From the NCBI GenBank assembly GCA_013696905.1, contig JACCXP010000269.1, positions 1 through 10,001 of the forward strand: a stretch of DNA of 10,001 nucleotides, read 5' to 3'. The position numbers and the translations under genes are program-made. Positions within the stretch are counted from its first letter, which is position 1; every line of letters begins with the position of its first letter. The notes beneath the pieces are model-generated. The model searched no databases and was not told the DNA's origin. It worked only from the letters and a program-made list of their open reading frames with translations. Positions 1 through 6,591 of the stretch are shown here, in pieces. The stretch comes from Thermoleophilaceae bacterium (GTDB taxonomy: Bacteria > Actinomycetota > Thermoleophilia > Solirubrobacterales > Thermoleophilaceae).

Positions 1-867
1 CTGATCGGCGCCACCGGCGCGCTCGCAGCGCTGCTGCTGCTCGGGGCGCGCAAGGGCAAGTTCGGCCCCGATGGGGTGCCGCGGGCGATCCCCGGGCACT
101 CGATGCCGCTGGTCGGCCTCGGCACGATCATCCTGTTCATCGGCTGGTTCGGGTTCAACCCCGGCTCGACGCTGAACGCCGAGGACCTGCGCTTCGGCGA
201 GGTCGCCGTCGTCACCCTGCTGGGCGGCGCGGGCGGCGTTATCGGCGCGTTCATCGCATCGACGTTGATGCAGCGCACGATCGACATCGGCATGGTCGCG
301 AACGGCCTGATCGCCGGTCTCGTCGCGATCACCGCCCCCTCGGGCTACATCGAGGCGTGGCCCGCTCCGATCATCGGCGTGATCGCCGGTCTGATCGTCG
401 TCGCGGGCGTGCTCGCGATCGAGAAGCGCCTCGACGATCCGGTGGGCGCGCTCTCGGCGCACGGGCTCGCGGGCATCTGGGGGACGCTCTCGTGCGGCAT
501 CTTCACCTCGCCGCGCCTGGCGCAGTACAACGCCTTCGGCGAGGAGGCCGGCGGCCTGTGGTACTCGGGCTCGTTCGCGCAGCTCGGGAACCAGGCGATC
601 GGGATCATCGCGACGTTCGCGTTCGTCTTCGCGCTCTCTTTCCTGACGTTCTTCCTGATCAAGGTGACGATCGGGCTGCGGGTCGCCGACGAGGCAGAGG
701 ATGCGGGGCTCGACATCGTCGAGCACGGCATGTACGGCTACCCGGAGCAGTTCATCCCGCACCCGGAGATCGGCGCGGCGTCGCACGGCCCGGCCGTGCC
801 GTCGTTCTCGCCGGCGCCCGCGTCGTCCACCGTCTCGACAGCGCACTCCAGCGAGGTGACCGCATGA
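1..867 (+). CDS. amt: Ammonium transporter (Amt/Mep/Rh family), 5' end missing
   Basis: This is the C-terminal 288 residues of an inner-membrane ammonium channel; the N-terminal part lies left of the window. The reading frame is open from base 1. Family hallmarks are the segment HSMPLVGLGTIILFIGWFGF, the FNPGS turn just after it, and SAHGLAGIWG, whose His (codon 154 of the visible part, bases 460-462) matches the second pore histidine of the AmtB twin-His pair. The first pore His would sit just upstream of the visible part. Several hydrophobic stretches fit the later membrane helices of the 11-helix fold. The cytoplasmic tail keeps the conserved DIVEHGMYGYP stretch that docks PII proteins, then runs on as an Ala/Ser/Pro-rich extension of roughly 40 residues with no recognisable domain. 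The stop (865-867) overlaps the ATG of the PII gene, so the two are translationally coupled, as is usual for amtB-glnK pairs. Confidence 0.95.
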   Translation: MIGATGALAALLLLGARKGKFGPDGVPRAIPGHSMPLVGLGTIILFIGWFGFNPGSTLNAEDLRFGEVAVVTLLGGAGGVIGAFIASTLMQRTIDIGMVANGLIAGLVAITAPSGYIEAWPAPIIGVIAGLIVVAGVLAIEKRLDDPVGALSAHGLAGIWGTLSCGIFTSPRLAQYNAFGEEAGGLWYSGSFAQLGNQAIGIIATFAFVFALSFLTFFLIKVTIGLRVADEAEDAGLDIVEHGMYGYPEQFIPHPEIGAASHGPAVPSFSPAPASSTVSTAHSSEVTA

Positions 868-1235
868 AGATGATCGTCGCCTACATCCGGCACGAGGCCT
901 TCGAGCCGATCCGCCAGGAGCTGCTGGAGGCCGGATTCCCTTCGCTCACGATCATGGAGGTGAAGGGGTCCGGCCGCCAGAAGGGGATGACCGAGCACTA
1001 CCGCGGGGCCACGATCCCGATCAACCTGCGCCCGAAGCTGCGGCTCGAGTGCGTGGTCGAGTCCTCGGACGCGGCGCAGGTCTCAGACGCGATCCTGCGT
1101 CACTCCCGCACGGGGGCTGTCGGAGACGGGAAGATCTTCGTGATGCCGGTCGAGGAGGCGATTCGGATCCGGACCGGCGAGTCCGGCGAGAAGGTGCTTC
1201 AGGCACACGAGGCAAGCGATCACGTGTCGGCCTGA
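864..1235 (+). CDS. glnK: Nitrogen regulatory protein PII (GlnB/GlnK family)
   Basis: A 123-residue trimeric signal protein of the PII family, which binds ATP/ADP and 2-oxoglutarate and, when next to amt, normally blocks the ammonium channel. The start at 864 overlaps the amt stop (ATGA) and has a GAGGTGA ribosome-binding site about 5 nt upstream; a second in-frame ATG at 870 would remove only two residues. Visible motifs are EVKGSGRQKG (residues 32-41) leading into the T-loop, and TGAVGDGKIFVMPV matching the C-terminal PII signature, followed by IRIRTGE. The T-loop reads YRGATI: Tyr46 is present, but position 51, the tyrosine modified in enteric and actinobacterial PII proteins, is Ile. The tail after RIRTGE is slightly longer than in E. 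coli GlnB. The family call is firm; the choice of GlnK over GlnB rests on linkage to amt. Confidence 0.96.
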   Translation: MKMIVAYIRHEAFEPIRQELLEAGFPSLTIMEVKGSGRQKGMTEHYRGATIPINLRPKLRLECVVESSDAAQVSDAILRHSRTGAVGDGKIFVMPVEEAIRIRTGESGEKVLQAHEASDHVSA

Positions 1236-1258
1236 GGCCCGGGGAGAGAAGAGCAGCG

Positions 1259-1286
1259 GCCCCTCGCGCACCGGTGCGCGAGGGGC
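1259..1286 (+). repeat. Perfect 28-nt palindrome between the PII gene and glnN
   Basis: The half-site GCCCCTCGCGCACC (1259-1272) is followed with no gap by its exact reverse complement (1273-1286). As RNA it would form a very stable GC hairpin of about 12 bp closed by CCGG; as DNA it is a fully symmetric site. It starts 24 nt after the PII stop and ends 53 nt before the glnN ATG. No T-run follows, so it is not a classical intrinsic terminator. It could be a weak terminator or attenuator, an mRNA stabiliser or processing site that sets glnN level apart from amt-PII, or a dimeric regulator's binding site. The structure is certain; the role is inference. Confidence 0.8.
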
Positions 1287-1339
1287 ACCAACGGAGCGAG
1301 GTCGTGCCGCGGCCCGCCTGACCAAAGGACAGAACTGAA

Positions 1340-3493
1340 ATGCCCAGCACGGCTCTGCAAAACATCGCCGCCGCTCAGTGGAGTGCCAACGGCTCGACGC
1401 TCGGCTCGCCAGACCTGAGCCTGCCGACCAACCAGATCTTCGGGCGCAACGTCTTCAGCTCCTCGGTGCAGCGCCAGATGCTGCCGAAGGGGGCGTACGA
1501 GCGGCTGCAGTCGACGATCAACCGCGGCGAGTCGCTCGACCTCGCGCTCGCCGACCTGATCGCCTCGGCGATGCGCGAGTGGGCGCTCGAGCGCGGGGCG
1601 AGCCACTACACGCACTGGTTCCAGCCGCTGACCGGCTCGACGGCCGAGAAGCACGACTCGTTCTTCGGCCCGCTCGGCGACGGCACGGCGATCTCCGAGT
1701 TCTCGGGCAAGGACCTCGTGCGCGGTGAGCCCGACGCTTCGAGCTTCCCCACGGGCGGCCTGCGCTCGACCTTCGAGGCGCGCGGCTACACGGCCTGGGA
1801 TCCCACGAGCCCGGCGTTCATCCTCGAGAACCCCAACGGCGCGGTGCTCTGCATCCCGACTGCGTTCGTGTCGTGGACCGGCGAGGCGCTCGACCTGAAG
1901 ATCCCGCTGCTGCGTTCGATGGACGCGCTCTCGAAGTCCGCCGTGCGCGCTCTGCGCCTGTTCGGCGAGGAGACAGTGCAGCGTGTGACGACGACGGTCG
2001 GCCCCGAGCAGGAGTACTTCCTGATCGACGAGCGCTTCTACTACGCCCGCCCCGACCTCGTCACGACGGGGCGCACGCTCTTCGGGGCGAAGCCGCCGAA
2101 GGGCCACGAGCTCGACGACCACTACTTCGGCTCGATCCCGCCCCGGATCCTGTCGTGCATGCTCGACGTCGAGGCCGAGCTCGCGAAGCTCGGCGTGCCG
2201 GTCAAGACGCGCCACAACGAGGTCGCCCCCTCCCAGTACGAGATCGCGCCGGTGTTCGAGACCACCAACGTCGGCTGCGACCACCAGCTGCTGACGATGC
2301 AGACGCTCCAGGGCGTGGCGCGCAAGTACGGCCTCGTGTGCCTGCTGCACGAGAAGCCATTCGCAGGCGTCAACGGCTCGGGCAAGCACAACAACTGGTC
2401 GATGGGCACAGACACCGGGCAGAACCTGCTCGATCCCGGCGACTCGCCCCAGCGCAACCTCGAGTTCCTGCTCTTCTGCACCGCGGTGATCGAGGCGGTC
2501 AACCAACACCAGGGCCTGCTACGGGCGTCGATCGCGGGCGCCGGGCAGGACCACCGCCTCGGCGCCAACGAGGCTCCGCCGGCGATCATCTCGATCTTCC
2601 TCGGCGCGCAGCTGACCGATGTCTACGAGGCGATCGAGCGCGGTGAGATCGGCGCGGAGGCGGGCGATGCGACGATGCGCCTCGGAACGCCGATCCTGCC
2701 CGATCTCCCGAAGCACACGGGCGACCGCAACCGTACGAGCCCATTCGCATTTACCGGCGAGAAGTTCGAGTTCCGGGCGGTCGGCTCAGGCGAGTCGCCG
2801 AGCTTCCCGAACACGGTGCTGAACACGATCGCCGCGCAGGCGATCGACCGGCTGTGCGACCGGCTCGAGGAGGAGATGCGGGGCGGGCGTTCGCTCGAAG
2901 AGGCGCTCCCGACGGTGCTTCAGGAGAGCTGGATGGCGAACAAGCAGATCGTCTTCAACGGCGACAACTACTCCGAGGAGTGGCACGCGGAGGCCGACCG
3001 GCGAGGCCTGCTCAACCTCCGCACGACCCCCGACGCGCTGCCGATCCTCGTCTCCGGCGAGGCGGTGTCGATGTTCTCGGAGCTCGGCGTCCTGTCGAAG
3101 CGCGAGCTCGAGTCGCGCTTCGAGGTCTACTCCGAGCAGTACGCCCTCAAGGTCAACATCGAGGCGGAGACGGCGGCCACGATGGCCCGCACGATGCTGT
3201 TGCCGGCGGCGGTCAGGCATCTGACGATGCTGCAGGCCGCAGGTGACGGCCTTGGCGAGCTTACGTCGCAGGTCGGGGCCGAGATCGAGGCATTCGTCGA
3301 CGCCATCGGAAGGCTCGACGAGGTCAACCTGCATCCCGCGGAGCTCGAGGGGATCGAGCTCGCGCGCTACGTGGCGGACAGCGTCCTACCGGCGATGGAG
3401 GCGGTCCGCATCGTGGCCGACCGGCTCGAGAAGATCGTCGCCGAGGATCTGTGGCCGCTTCCCAAGTACAGCGAGATCCTGTTCATCAAGTGA
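1340..3493 (+). CDS. glnN: Glutamine synthetase type III (GlnN)
   Basis: A 717-residue cytoplasmic enzyme that makes glutamine from glutamate, ammonium and ATP. The length and motifs are those of type III synthetases (about 700 residues, dodecameric where studied), not the roughly 450-residue type I. An N-terminal GSIII-specific region (about 1-210, including [20 protein letters not shown]) precedes the catalytic core. Core motifs are [12 protein letters not shown] (219-230), [14 protein letters not shown] (from 294), [10 protein letters not shown] (345-354) and [17 protein letters not shown] (from 463), which carry the metal, glutamate and ATP ligands of the fold. The last 150 residues or so are the helical C-terminal extension typical of type III. 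The start has only a modest AAAGGAC ribosome-binding site 11 nt upstream. It follows amt-PII by 104 nt and precedes the regulator gene by 4 nt. No type I adenylylation-site context was noted, as expected for the type. Confidence 0.97.
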   Translation: MPSTALQNIAAAQWSANGSTLGSPDLSLPTNQIFGRNVFSSSVQRQMLPKGAYERLQSTINRGESLDLALADLIASAMREWALERGASHYTHWFQPLTGSTAEKHDSFFGPLGDGTAISEFSGKDLVRGEPDASSFPTGGLRSTFEARGYTAWDPTSPAFILENPNGAVLCIPTAFVSWTGEALDLKIPLLRSMDALSKSAVRALRLFGEETVQRVTTTVGPEQEYFLIDERFYYARPDLVTTGRTLFGAKPPKGHELDDHYFGSIPPRILSCMLDVEAELAKLGVPVKTRHNEVAPSQYEIAPVFETTNVGCDHQLLTMQTLQGVARKYGLVCLLHEKPFAGVNGSGKHNNWSMGTDTGQNLLDPGDSPQRNLEFLLFCTAVIEAVNQHQGLLRASIAGAGQDHRLGANEAPPAIISIFLGAQLTDVYEAIERGEIGAEAGDATMRLGTPILPDLPKHTGDRNRTSPFAFTGEKFEFRAVGSGESPSFPNTVLNTIAAQAIDRLCDRLEEEMRGGRSLEEALPTVLQESWMANKQIVFNGDNYSEEWHAEADRRGLLNLRTTPDALPILVSGEAVSMFSELGVLSKRELESRFEVYSEQYALKVNIEAETAATMARTMLLPAAVRHLTMLQAAGDGLGELTSQVGAEIEAFVDAIGRLDEVNLHPAELEGIELARYVADSVLPAMEAVRIVADRLEKIVAEDLWPLPKYSEILFIK

Positions 3494-3497
3494 CCGG

Positions 3498-4637
3498 GTG
3501 ACCTACCAGGCCCCCGGCGATCGGGGGGCGCCTCAGCCGCTCCCCTCGCCGCGCGGCGCCCACCTAGAGATGGTGGGCGCCGTGCTGGCCGGCGACGGGC
3601 TCGAGCGGGTCGCGGAGATCGCCTCCGCTCACGCCGGCGCCCCGGTGGCCGTCGTCGTGCCGCGTCTCGGCGTGCCGGTCGACGCCTGGGCCTCGTACGA
3701 GCGCTACGTGGCGCTGCGCCTCGCCGGCGGGCGGCCACCGCAGCCGCGCGAGGTGGTGGCCGAGGTGCCGATCGCCTCGGGCGGCGAGGAGCTCGGCGCG
3801 GTACTGATGATGGGGTCGGGCGGCGCCGACGCCGGCGAGTACCTGCATGTCGCGGCCGTGGCGGCGCTCACGGAGGTGGCGGTGGCCGAGGCTCGCGACG
3901 AGACGGAGCAGACCCTGCGCGGCTCCTTCCTCGAGGAGCTGCTGACCCGCGACGACCTCGAGGCCGTCGACATCGTGCGACGCTCGCGGCGCCTCGGCTG
4001 CGACCTCTCGGCGGGGGCGGTCGCACTCTGCGCCGACCCCGGTGGGCGGTCGCCCGGGCGCCTCGTCGCCGGCATCGCCGCCGAGCGCGCCGGTGCGCTG
4101 GCGCAGACGGTCGGCGATCGCGTCTACGCCCTCCTGCCAGGCACGGTCGAGGAGGCTCGCCGCGTGGCGGCCCGGCTCGGGCGCCAAGCGGTGGTGGGAG
4201 TCTCCTCGCATTACGGGGACCCGGCCGACGTTCGGCGCGCGCTCGAGGAGGCCTCCCTGATCCTCGACGTCACGGCCGCCGGCGGCGGCGCTCCGAGCGA
4301 CGGCATCGGTGAGGGGACCTACCGGCTGCTCTTCCGCGTGCTCGCGAGCCACCCCGAGGAGGTCCGCTCCTTCTACGGCGACACGGTCGCGGCGATCGTC
4401 TCCTACGACGCGCAGTACCGGACCGACCTCGTCGGCACGCTCGAGAGCTACCTCGACCAGAACTGCAACATGAACGCGACGGCGCAGACGATCCACGCGC
4501 ACCGCCACACGGTCGGCTACCGGCTCGAGCGGGTGCGGGAGCTGACCGGTCTCGATCCGTTCAAGACGGAGGATCGAGAGCGGCTCGGGCTCGGGCTCAA
4601 GGCCTACTGGATCATCGCGCCGCAGCTGCGGCGCTAG
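3498..4637 (+). CDS. PucR/CdaR-family transcriptional regulator
   Basis: A 379-residue probable DNA-binding regulator if the GTG at 3498 is used. The C-terminal segment (about residues 315-360, LESYLDQNCNMNATAQTIHAHR and on to the VGYRLERVRELTG part) is the PucR-type helix-turn-helix: an NMNATA turn followed by HRHTVGYRL. The preceding 150 residues or so fit the degenerate GGDEF-like middle domain of CdaR/PucR proteins, and the first 130 fit a variable sensory region. No membrane segment is seen. The GTG lies 4 nt after the glnN stop and has no good ribosome-binding site, so it probably depends on translational coupling. An in-frame ATG at 3570 would give 355 residues, but the residues just before it (AHLE) look like family sequence, so I prefer the GTG. 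Position behind amt-PII-glnN suggests control of nitrogen genes; the signal is unknown. PucR members elsewhere control purine, proline or sugar-acid use. Confidence 0.9.
   Translation: MTYQAPGDRGAPQPLPSPRGAHLEMVGAVLAGDGLERVAEIASAHAGAPVAVVVPRLGVPVDAWASYERYVALRLAGGRPPQPREVVAEVPIASGGEELGAVLMMGSGGADAGEYLHVAAVAALTEVAVAEARDETEQTLRGSFLEELLTRDDLEAVDIVRRSRRLGCDLSAGAVALCADPGGRSPGRLVAGIAAERAGALAQTVGDRVYALLPGTVEEARRVAARLGRQAVVGVSSHYGDPADVRRALEEASLILDVTAAGGGAPSDGIGEGTYRLLFRVLASHPEEVRSFYGDTVAAIVSYDAQYRTDLVGTLESYLDQNCNMNATAQTIHAHRHTVGYRLERVRELTGLDPFKTEDRERLGLGLKAYWIIAPQLRR
3554..3582 (+). repeat. 11-bp inverted repeat with a 7-nt loop near the regulator start
   Basis: CGGCGCCCACC (3554-3564) pairs perfectly with GGTGGGCGCCG (3572-3582), leaving the loop TAGAGAT. 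The alternative ATG of the regulator gene (3570-3572) straddles the loop and the 3' arm. If translation starts at the GTG at 3498 the hairpin lies inside the coding region; if it starts at 3570 the hairpin would mask the start codon. The structure is seen directly; any function is inference. Confidence 0.55.
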
Positions 4638-4705
4638 GGCGCTTAGACAAGATCGCCCTCGGCCTGGCCGCCGTCGGGCGCATGCCGGCCCGCAAGGGCA
4701 GCGCC

Positions 4706-4744
4706 ACGACGACGTCGGATTGAGGCGCGCTCGGGCGTCGTCGT
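4706..4744 (+). terminator. Hairpin after the regulator gene, possible operon terminator
   Basis: ACGACGACG (4706-4714) pairs exactly with CGTCGTCGT (4736-4744), and a T-G and a C-G pair extend the stem inward to 11 bp around a 17-nt loop. It begins 69 nt after the stop of the PucR-type gene and ends 22 nt before the -10-like hexamer of the next unit, so it sits where the first operon should end. There is no T-run, so a factor-independent terminator is only a candidate. Apart from this hairpin, bases 4638-4766 hold nothing I can support. Confidence 0.35.
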
Positions 4745-4766
4745 AGCGCTCCATCCGCCGAGCGCC

Positions 4767-4772
4767 TATCAT
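4767..4772 (+). promoter_or_regulatory. -10-like hexamer upstream of the riboswitch
   Basis: TATCAT matches the TANNNT pattern of actinobacterial housekeeping promoters and stands out in GC-rich DNA. It lies 18 nt before the first aptamer helix, so a transcript starting about 7 nt downstream would carry the whole riboswitch. No convincing TTGACA-type -35 element is visible at the right distance. Placement supports it; sequence alone is weak. Confidence 0.35.
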
Positions 4773-4790
4773 GCGCGCTCGCAATCTGGA

Positions 4791-4935
4791 CAAGCCGAGT
4801 CCTCGCCGTCCCAGACGGCGTGGAGCGGGGGAACCATTGGGTCGGCGGGAAGCCGGCTCGGGGGCGAATCACCGTCGTTTCAGGTGTAGCGCGTCTTTTC
4901 CGCGCGAGCCCGTCAGCTCACCTCGTAGGCGTGGA
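4791..4935 (+). ncRNA. Cyclic di-AMP riboswitch (ydaO/yuaA class)
   Basis: The conserved blocks of the class appear in order: GCCGAGTCCT (4794-4803), GAGCGGGGGAACCA (4823-4836), GGGGCGAATC (4861-4870) and GAGCCCGTCAGCTCACC then TCGTAGGC (4906-4930). Supporting helices are CGCCGTC/GACGGCG (4804-4810 with 4814-4820), GTCGGC/GCCGGC (4841-4846 with 4852-4857) and GCGCG/CGCGC (4889-4893 with 4901-4905). The closing helix is short (GCC 4794-4796 with GGC 4928-4930, plus flanking pairs). The class senses cyclic di-AMP and, in actinobacteria, commonly precedes genes for cell-wall hydrolases such as Rpf proteins, which fits the next gene. Known members mostly switch expression off when the ligand binds. 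No terminator follows: the closing helix runs directly into the purine-rich ribosome-binding site, so control of translation start is the simplest guess. Confidence 0.9.
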
Positions 4936-4950
4936 GAAGGAAGGGAGTGA

Positions 4951-5634
4951 GTGCCAGTGCCACAGCCGTCCGTCGCGTTGCTGCAACGGCAGTGCCCCGC
5001 GTCGATCGAGGACTCGCGCCGTCGCCGGACGGCGACGCGCGCCGCCGCGGCCGCGAACCTGTCGCGCCGGGTCAACGGGAGCGCGGCCTCGCTGGCGCTC
5101 GTTGTCGCGCTGCTCTTCACGGCCGGAGTCGAGCTCGCCTCCGGGCAGAGGTCGGCCATGCGCTCGGCCGGGGGCGACTCGCAAGGGGGGCCCGACGTGG
5201 CCGCAATGCAGCGGGCCCTCGGGGTCACGGCGGACGGCGTCGCGGGGCCACGCACGATCGCCGCGGTGCGCCGCTTTCAGCAGCGGCGCGGACTCGTCGT
5301 CGACGGCATCGCCGGACCCGTCACGCTTGCCGCGCTCGGCGTGCGGAGCGCTACCGCGTCCTCCAAGGAGGACGGTGGCCAAGCCGCCCCGCGCGCAGCG
5401 GCGACCAGTCCGTCGGCGACGCTCCAGAAGATCGCGCGCTGCGAGTCGGGCGGCAACACCCGCGCGATATCGGCGAACCGCCTCTATCGGGGCAAGTATC
5501 AGTTCTCGCGCGAGACGTGGCGACGGCTGGGCGGTCGAGGCGATCCGGCGCGGGCGGCCGAGGCCGAGCAGGACCGCATCGCCGCAAAGCAGTTCGCTCA
5601 GTCGGGCACCTCGGCCTGGCCGAGCTGCGGCTGA
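4951..5634 (+). CDS. Peptidoglycan-binding, Rpf-like transglycosylase (cell-wall hydrolase)
   Basis: A 227-residue protein likely acting outside the membrane on the cell wall. The GTG start at 4951 is chosen because the purine-rich GGAAGGGAG ribosome-binding site ends 3 nt before it; the GTG at 4957 is further away. Residues 1-44 are Arg/Ala-rich and followed by one hydrophobic segment (about 44-63), a long signal peptide or a membrane anchor. Residues 80-130 are a peptidoglycan-binding type 1 domain with its internal repeat (VTADGVAGPRTIAAVRRFQ, then VVDGIAGPVTLAALG). After an Ala/Ser-rich linker, residues 157-227 match the resuscitation-promoting-factor domain: IARCESGGN with the presumed catalytic Glu165, the GKYQFSRETWRRLGG core, and a C-terminal AWPSCG. 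Cys164 and Cys226 are placed to form the disulfide known in Rpf domains. The riboswitch upstream ties its expression to cyclic di-AMP. Rpf-like lytic transglycosylase is the best call; a growth-stimulating role is unproven. Confidence 0.92.
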   Translation: MPVPQPSVALLQRQCPASIEDSRRRRTATRAAAAANLSRRVNGSAASLALVVALLFTAGVELASGQRSAMRSAGGDSQGGPDVAAMQRALGVTADGVAGPRTIAAVRRFQQRRGLVVDGIAGPVTLAALGVRSATASSKEDGGQAAPRAAATSPSATLQKIARCESGGNTRAISANRLYRGKYQFSRETWRRLGGRGDPARAAEAEQDRIAAKQFAQSGTSAWPSCG

Positions 5635-5694
5635 CGGCGACTCAGCTCCTGCGCACGCGTGGGGCACGATTGATGCGCTAGCGAGGCTGGCGGT

Positions 5695-6591
5695 GTGCGG
5701 CACCGCCTTAGCGTCAGCGCCATGCGGTGCGAGCGCGGGCAGGCAACGATCGAGTGGGCCGGCGTCGTCCTCGTCGCGACGCTCGCGCTCGGGGCGCTCG
5801 TGGCCCTCGCGCCGCAGCCCGACGGGCGCTCCCTCGGCGCCTTGCTGGCCCACTCGATCGCCTGCTCCGCTCGCGGGAGCTGCGAGGACACCGGCCGCGC
5901 ACTGAGCGCCGCCTACGGCGAGCGCGACGCGGAGCTCGTCCGCGCCCATGCGCCCGGGCTCGTCTACGAGCCGCGCACGCACAGCCTCCCGGTCGACTTC
6001 CGCGACTGCCGGCGCCCGAGCTGCTCGGACGCCTCGGACGACCGCGAAGCCGACCTGCACAGCTCAGCCGCGGGCGTGCCCGCGACCGCCTTCTCGCGCG
6101 TGATCCACCGCGGCGGCGAGACCTTCATCCAGTACTGGCACTACTACCCGGACTCGAGCACCACCTCGCCCGGGTCGCTGTCGTTGCGAATGCTCGACCA
6201 CGTCTTGCCCGTTCACCATCGCGACGACTGGGAGAGCTACCAGGTGCGCATCGACCGGGTCGGGCGCGTCAGCGCGCGCGCCTCGTCCCACCGCGCCTAT
6301 CAGGGCTGCAAGCTGAGGCGCTGTCGCAACCGCTGGATCGCGGCGACCGGCTGGACGCGCGTCTCGCGTGGCAGCCACGCCGGGCACATACCGATCCGCT
6401 CGCGTCCCGGTTGGGACCGGCCGCTCTACCCGGGCCCTCGCCTCGACGAGCGCACGACGAGCGCGCCAGGAGTGCGACTGGTGCCGCTAGAGACGCTCGA
6501 CAAGGACTCCTATCGCCCGCTCGACGGGGGCATCTCGCCGCCCTGGAAGAAGCGCGTCTACGTCGATCCGCTGAGCGACTCGACGGCGTGA
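5695..6591 (+). CDS. Exported protein with prepilin-like N-terminus and Vps62/NPP1-like body, function unknown
   Basis: A 298-residue protein I do not recognise as a named family. The N-terminus (residues 10-39) is basic, then RG-QATIEW, then about 19 hydrophobic residues; Gly15 before Gln16 and Glu at +5 (Glu20) match the cleavage context of type IV/Tad prepilin-like proteins. The remaining 250 residues are too long for a simple pilin. They contain YWHYYP (147-152) and HHRDDWE (174-180), which recall the paired motifs of Vps62-like and NPP1-like proteins (GHRHDWE in NPP1), a similarity judged by eye. Three close Cys pairs (CSARGSC, CRRPSC, CKLRRC) suggest disulfides outside the cell. GTG 5695 has a GAGG 8 nt upstream; ATG 5722 gives a shorter leader (MRCERG) and is nearly as likely. 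It lies 60 nt after the Rpf-like gene, perhaps co-transcribed, and its 3' end overlaps the convergent cupin gene by 34 bp. Confidence 0.8.
   Translation: MRHRLSVSAMRCERGQATIEWAGVVLVATLALGALVALAPQPDGRSLGALLAHSIACSARGSCEDTGRALSAAYGERDAELVRAHAPGLVYEPRTHSLPVDFRDCRRPSCSDASDDREADLHSSAAGVPATAFSRVIHRGGETFIQYWHYYPDSSTTSPGSLSLRMLDHVLPVHHRDDWESYQVRIDRVGRVSARASSHRAYQGCKLRRCRNRWIAATGWTRVSRGSHAGHIPIRSRPGWDRPLYPGPRLDERTTSAPGVRLVPLETLDKDSYRPLDGGISPPWKKRVYVDPLSDSTA

Noticed and set aside
1259..1286. Classical intrinsic terminator between PII and glnN
   Set aside because: The hairpin is strong but no T-run follows on either strand, and glnN has no obvious promoter of its own; kept as a palindrome of unknown role.
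1220..2509. Long minus-strand open frame opposite glnN
   Set aside because: glnN matches its family throughout on the other strand. The antisense translation is Arg/Val/Leu/Ala-rich without motifs, an effect of GC-biased third positions.
3564..4793. Minus-strand open frame opposite the PucR-type gene
   Set aside because: The plus-strand product has a clear PucR helix-turn-helix; the antisense frame has none and would also run into the riboswitch leader.
4820..5905. Plus-strand 361-codon frame starting inside the riboswitch
   Set aside because: It begins within the aptamer, overlaps the Rpf-like gene in another frame, and is Arg/Ser/Ala-rich with no domain.
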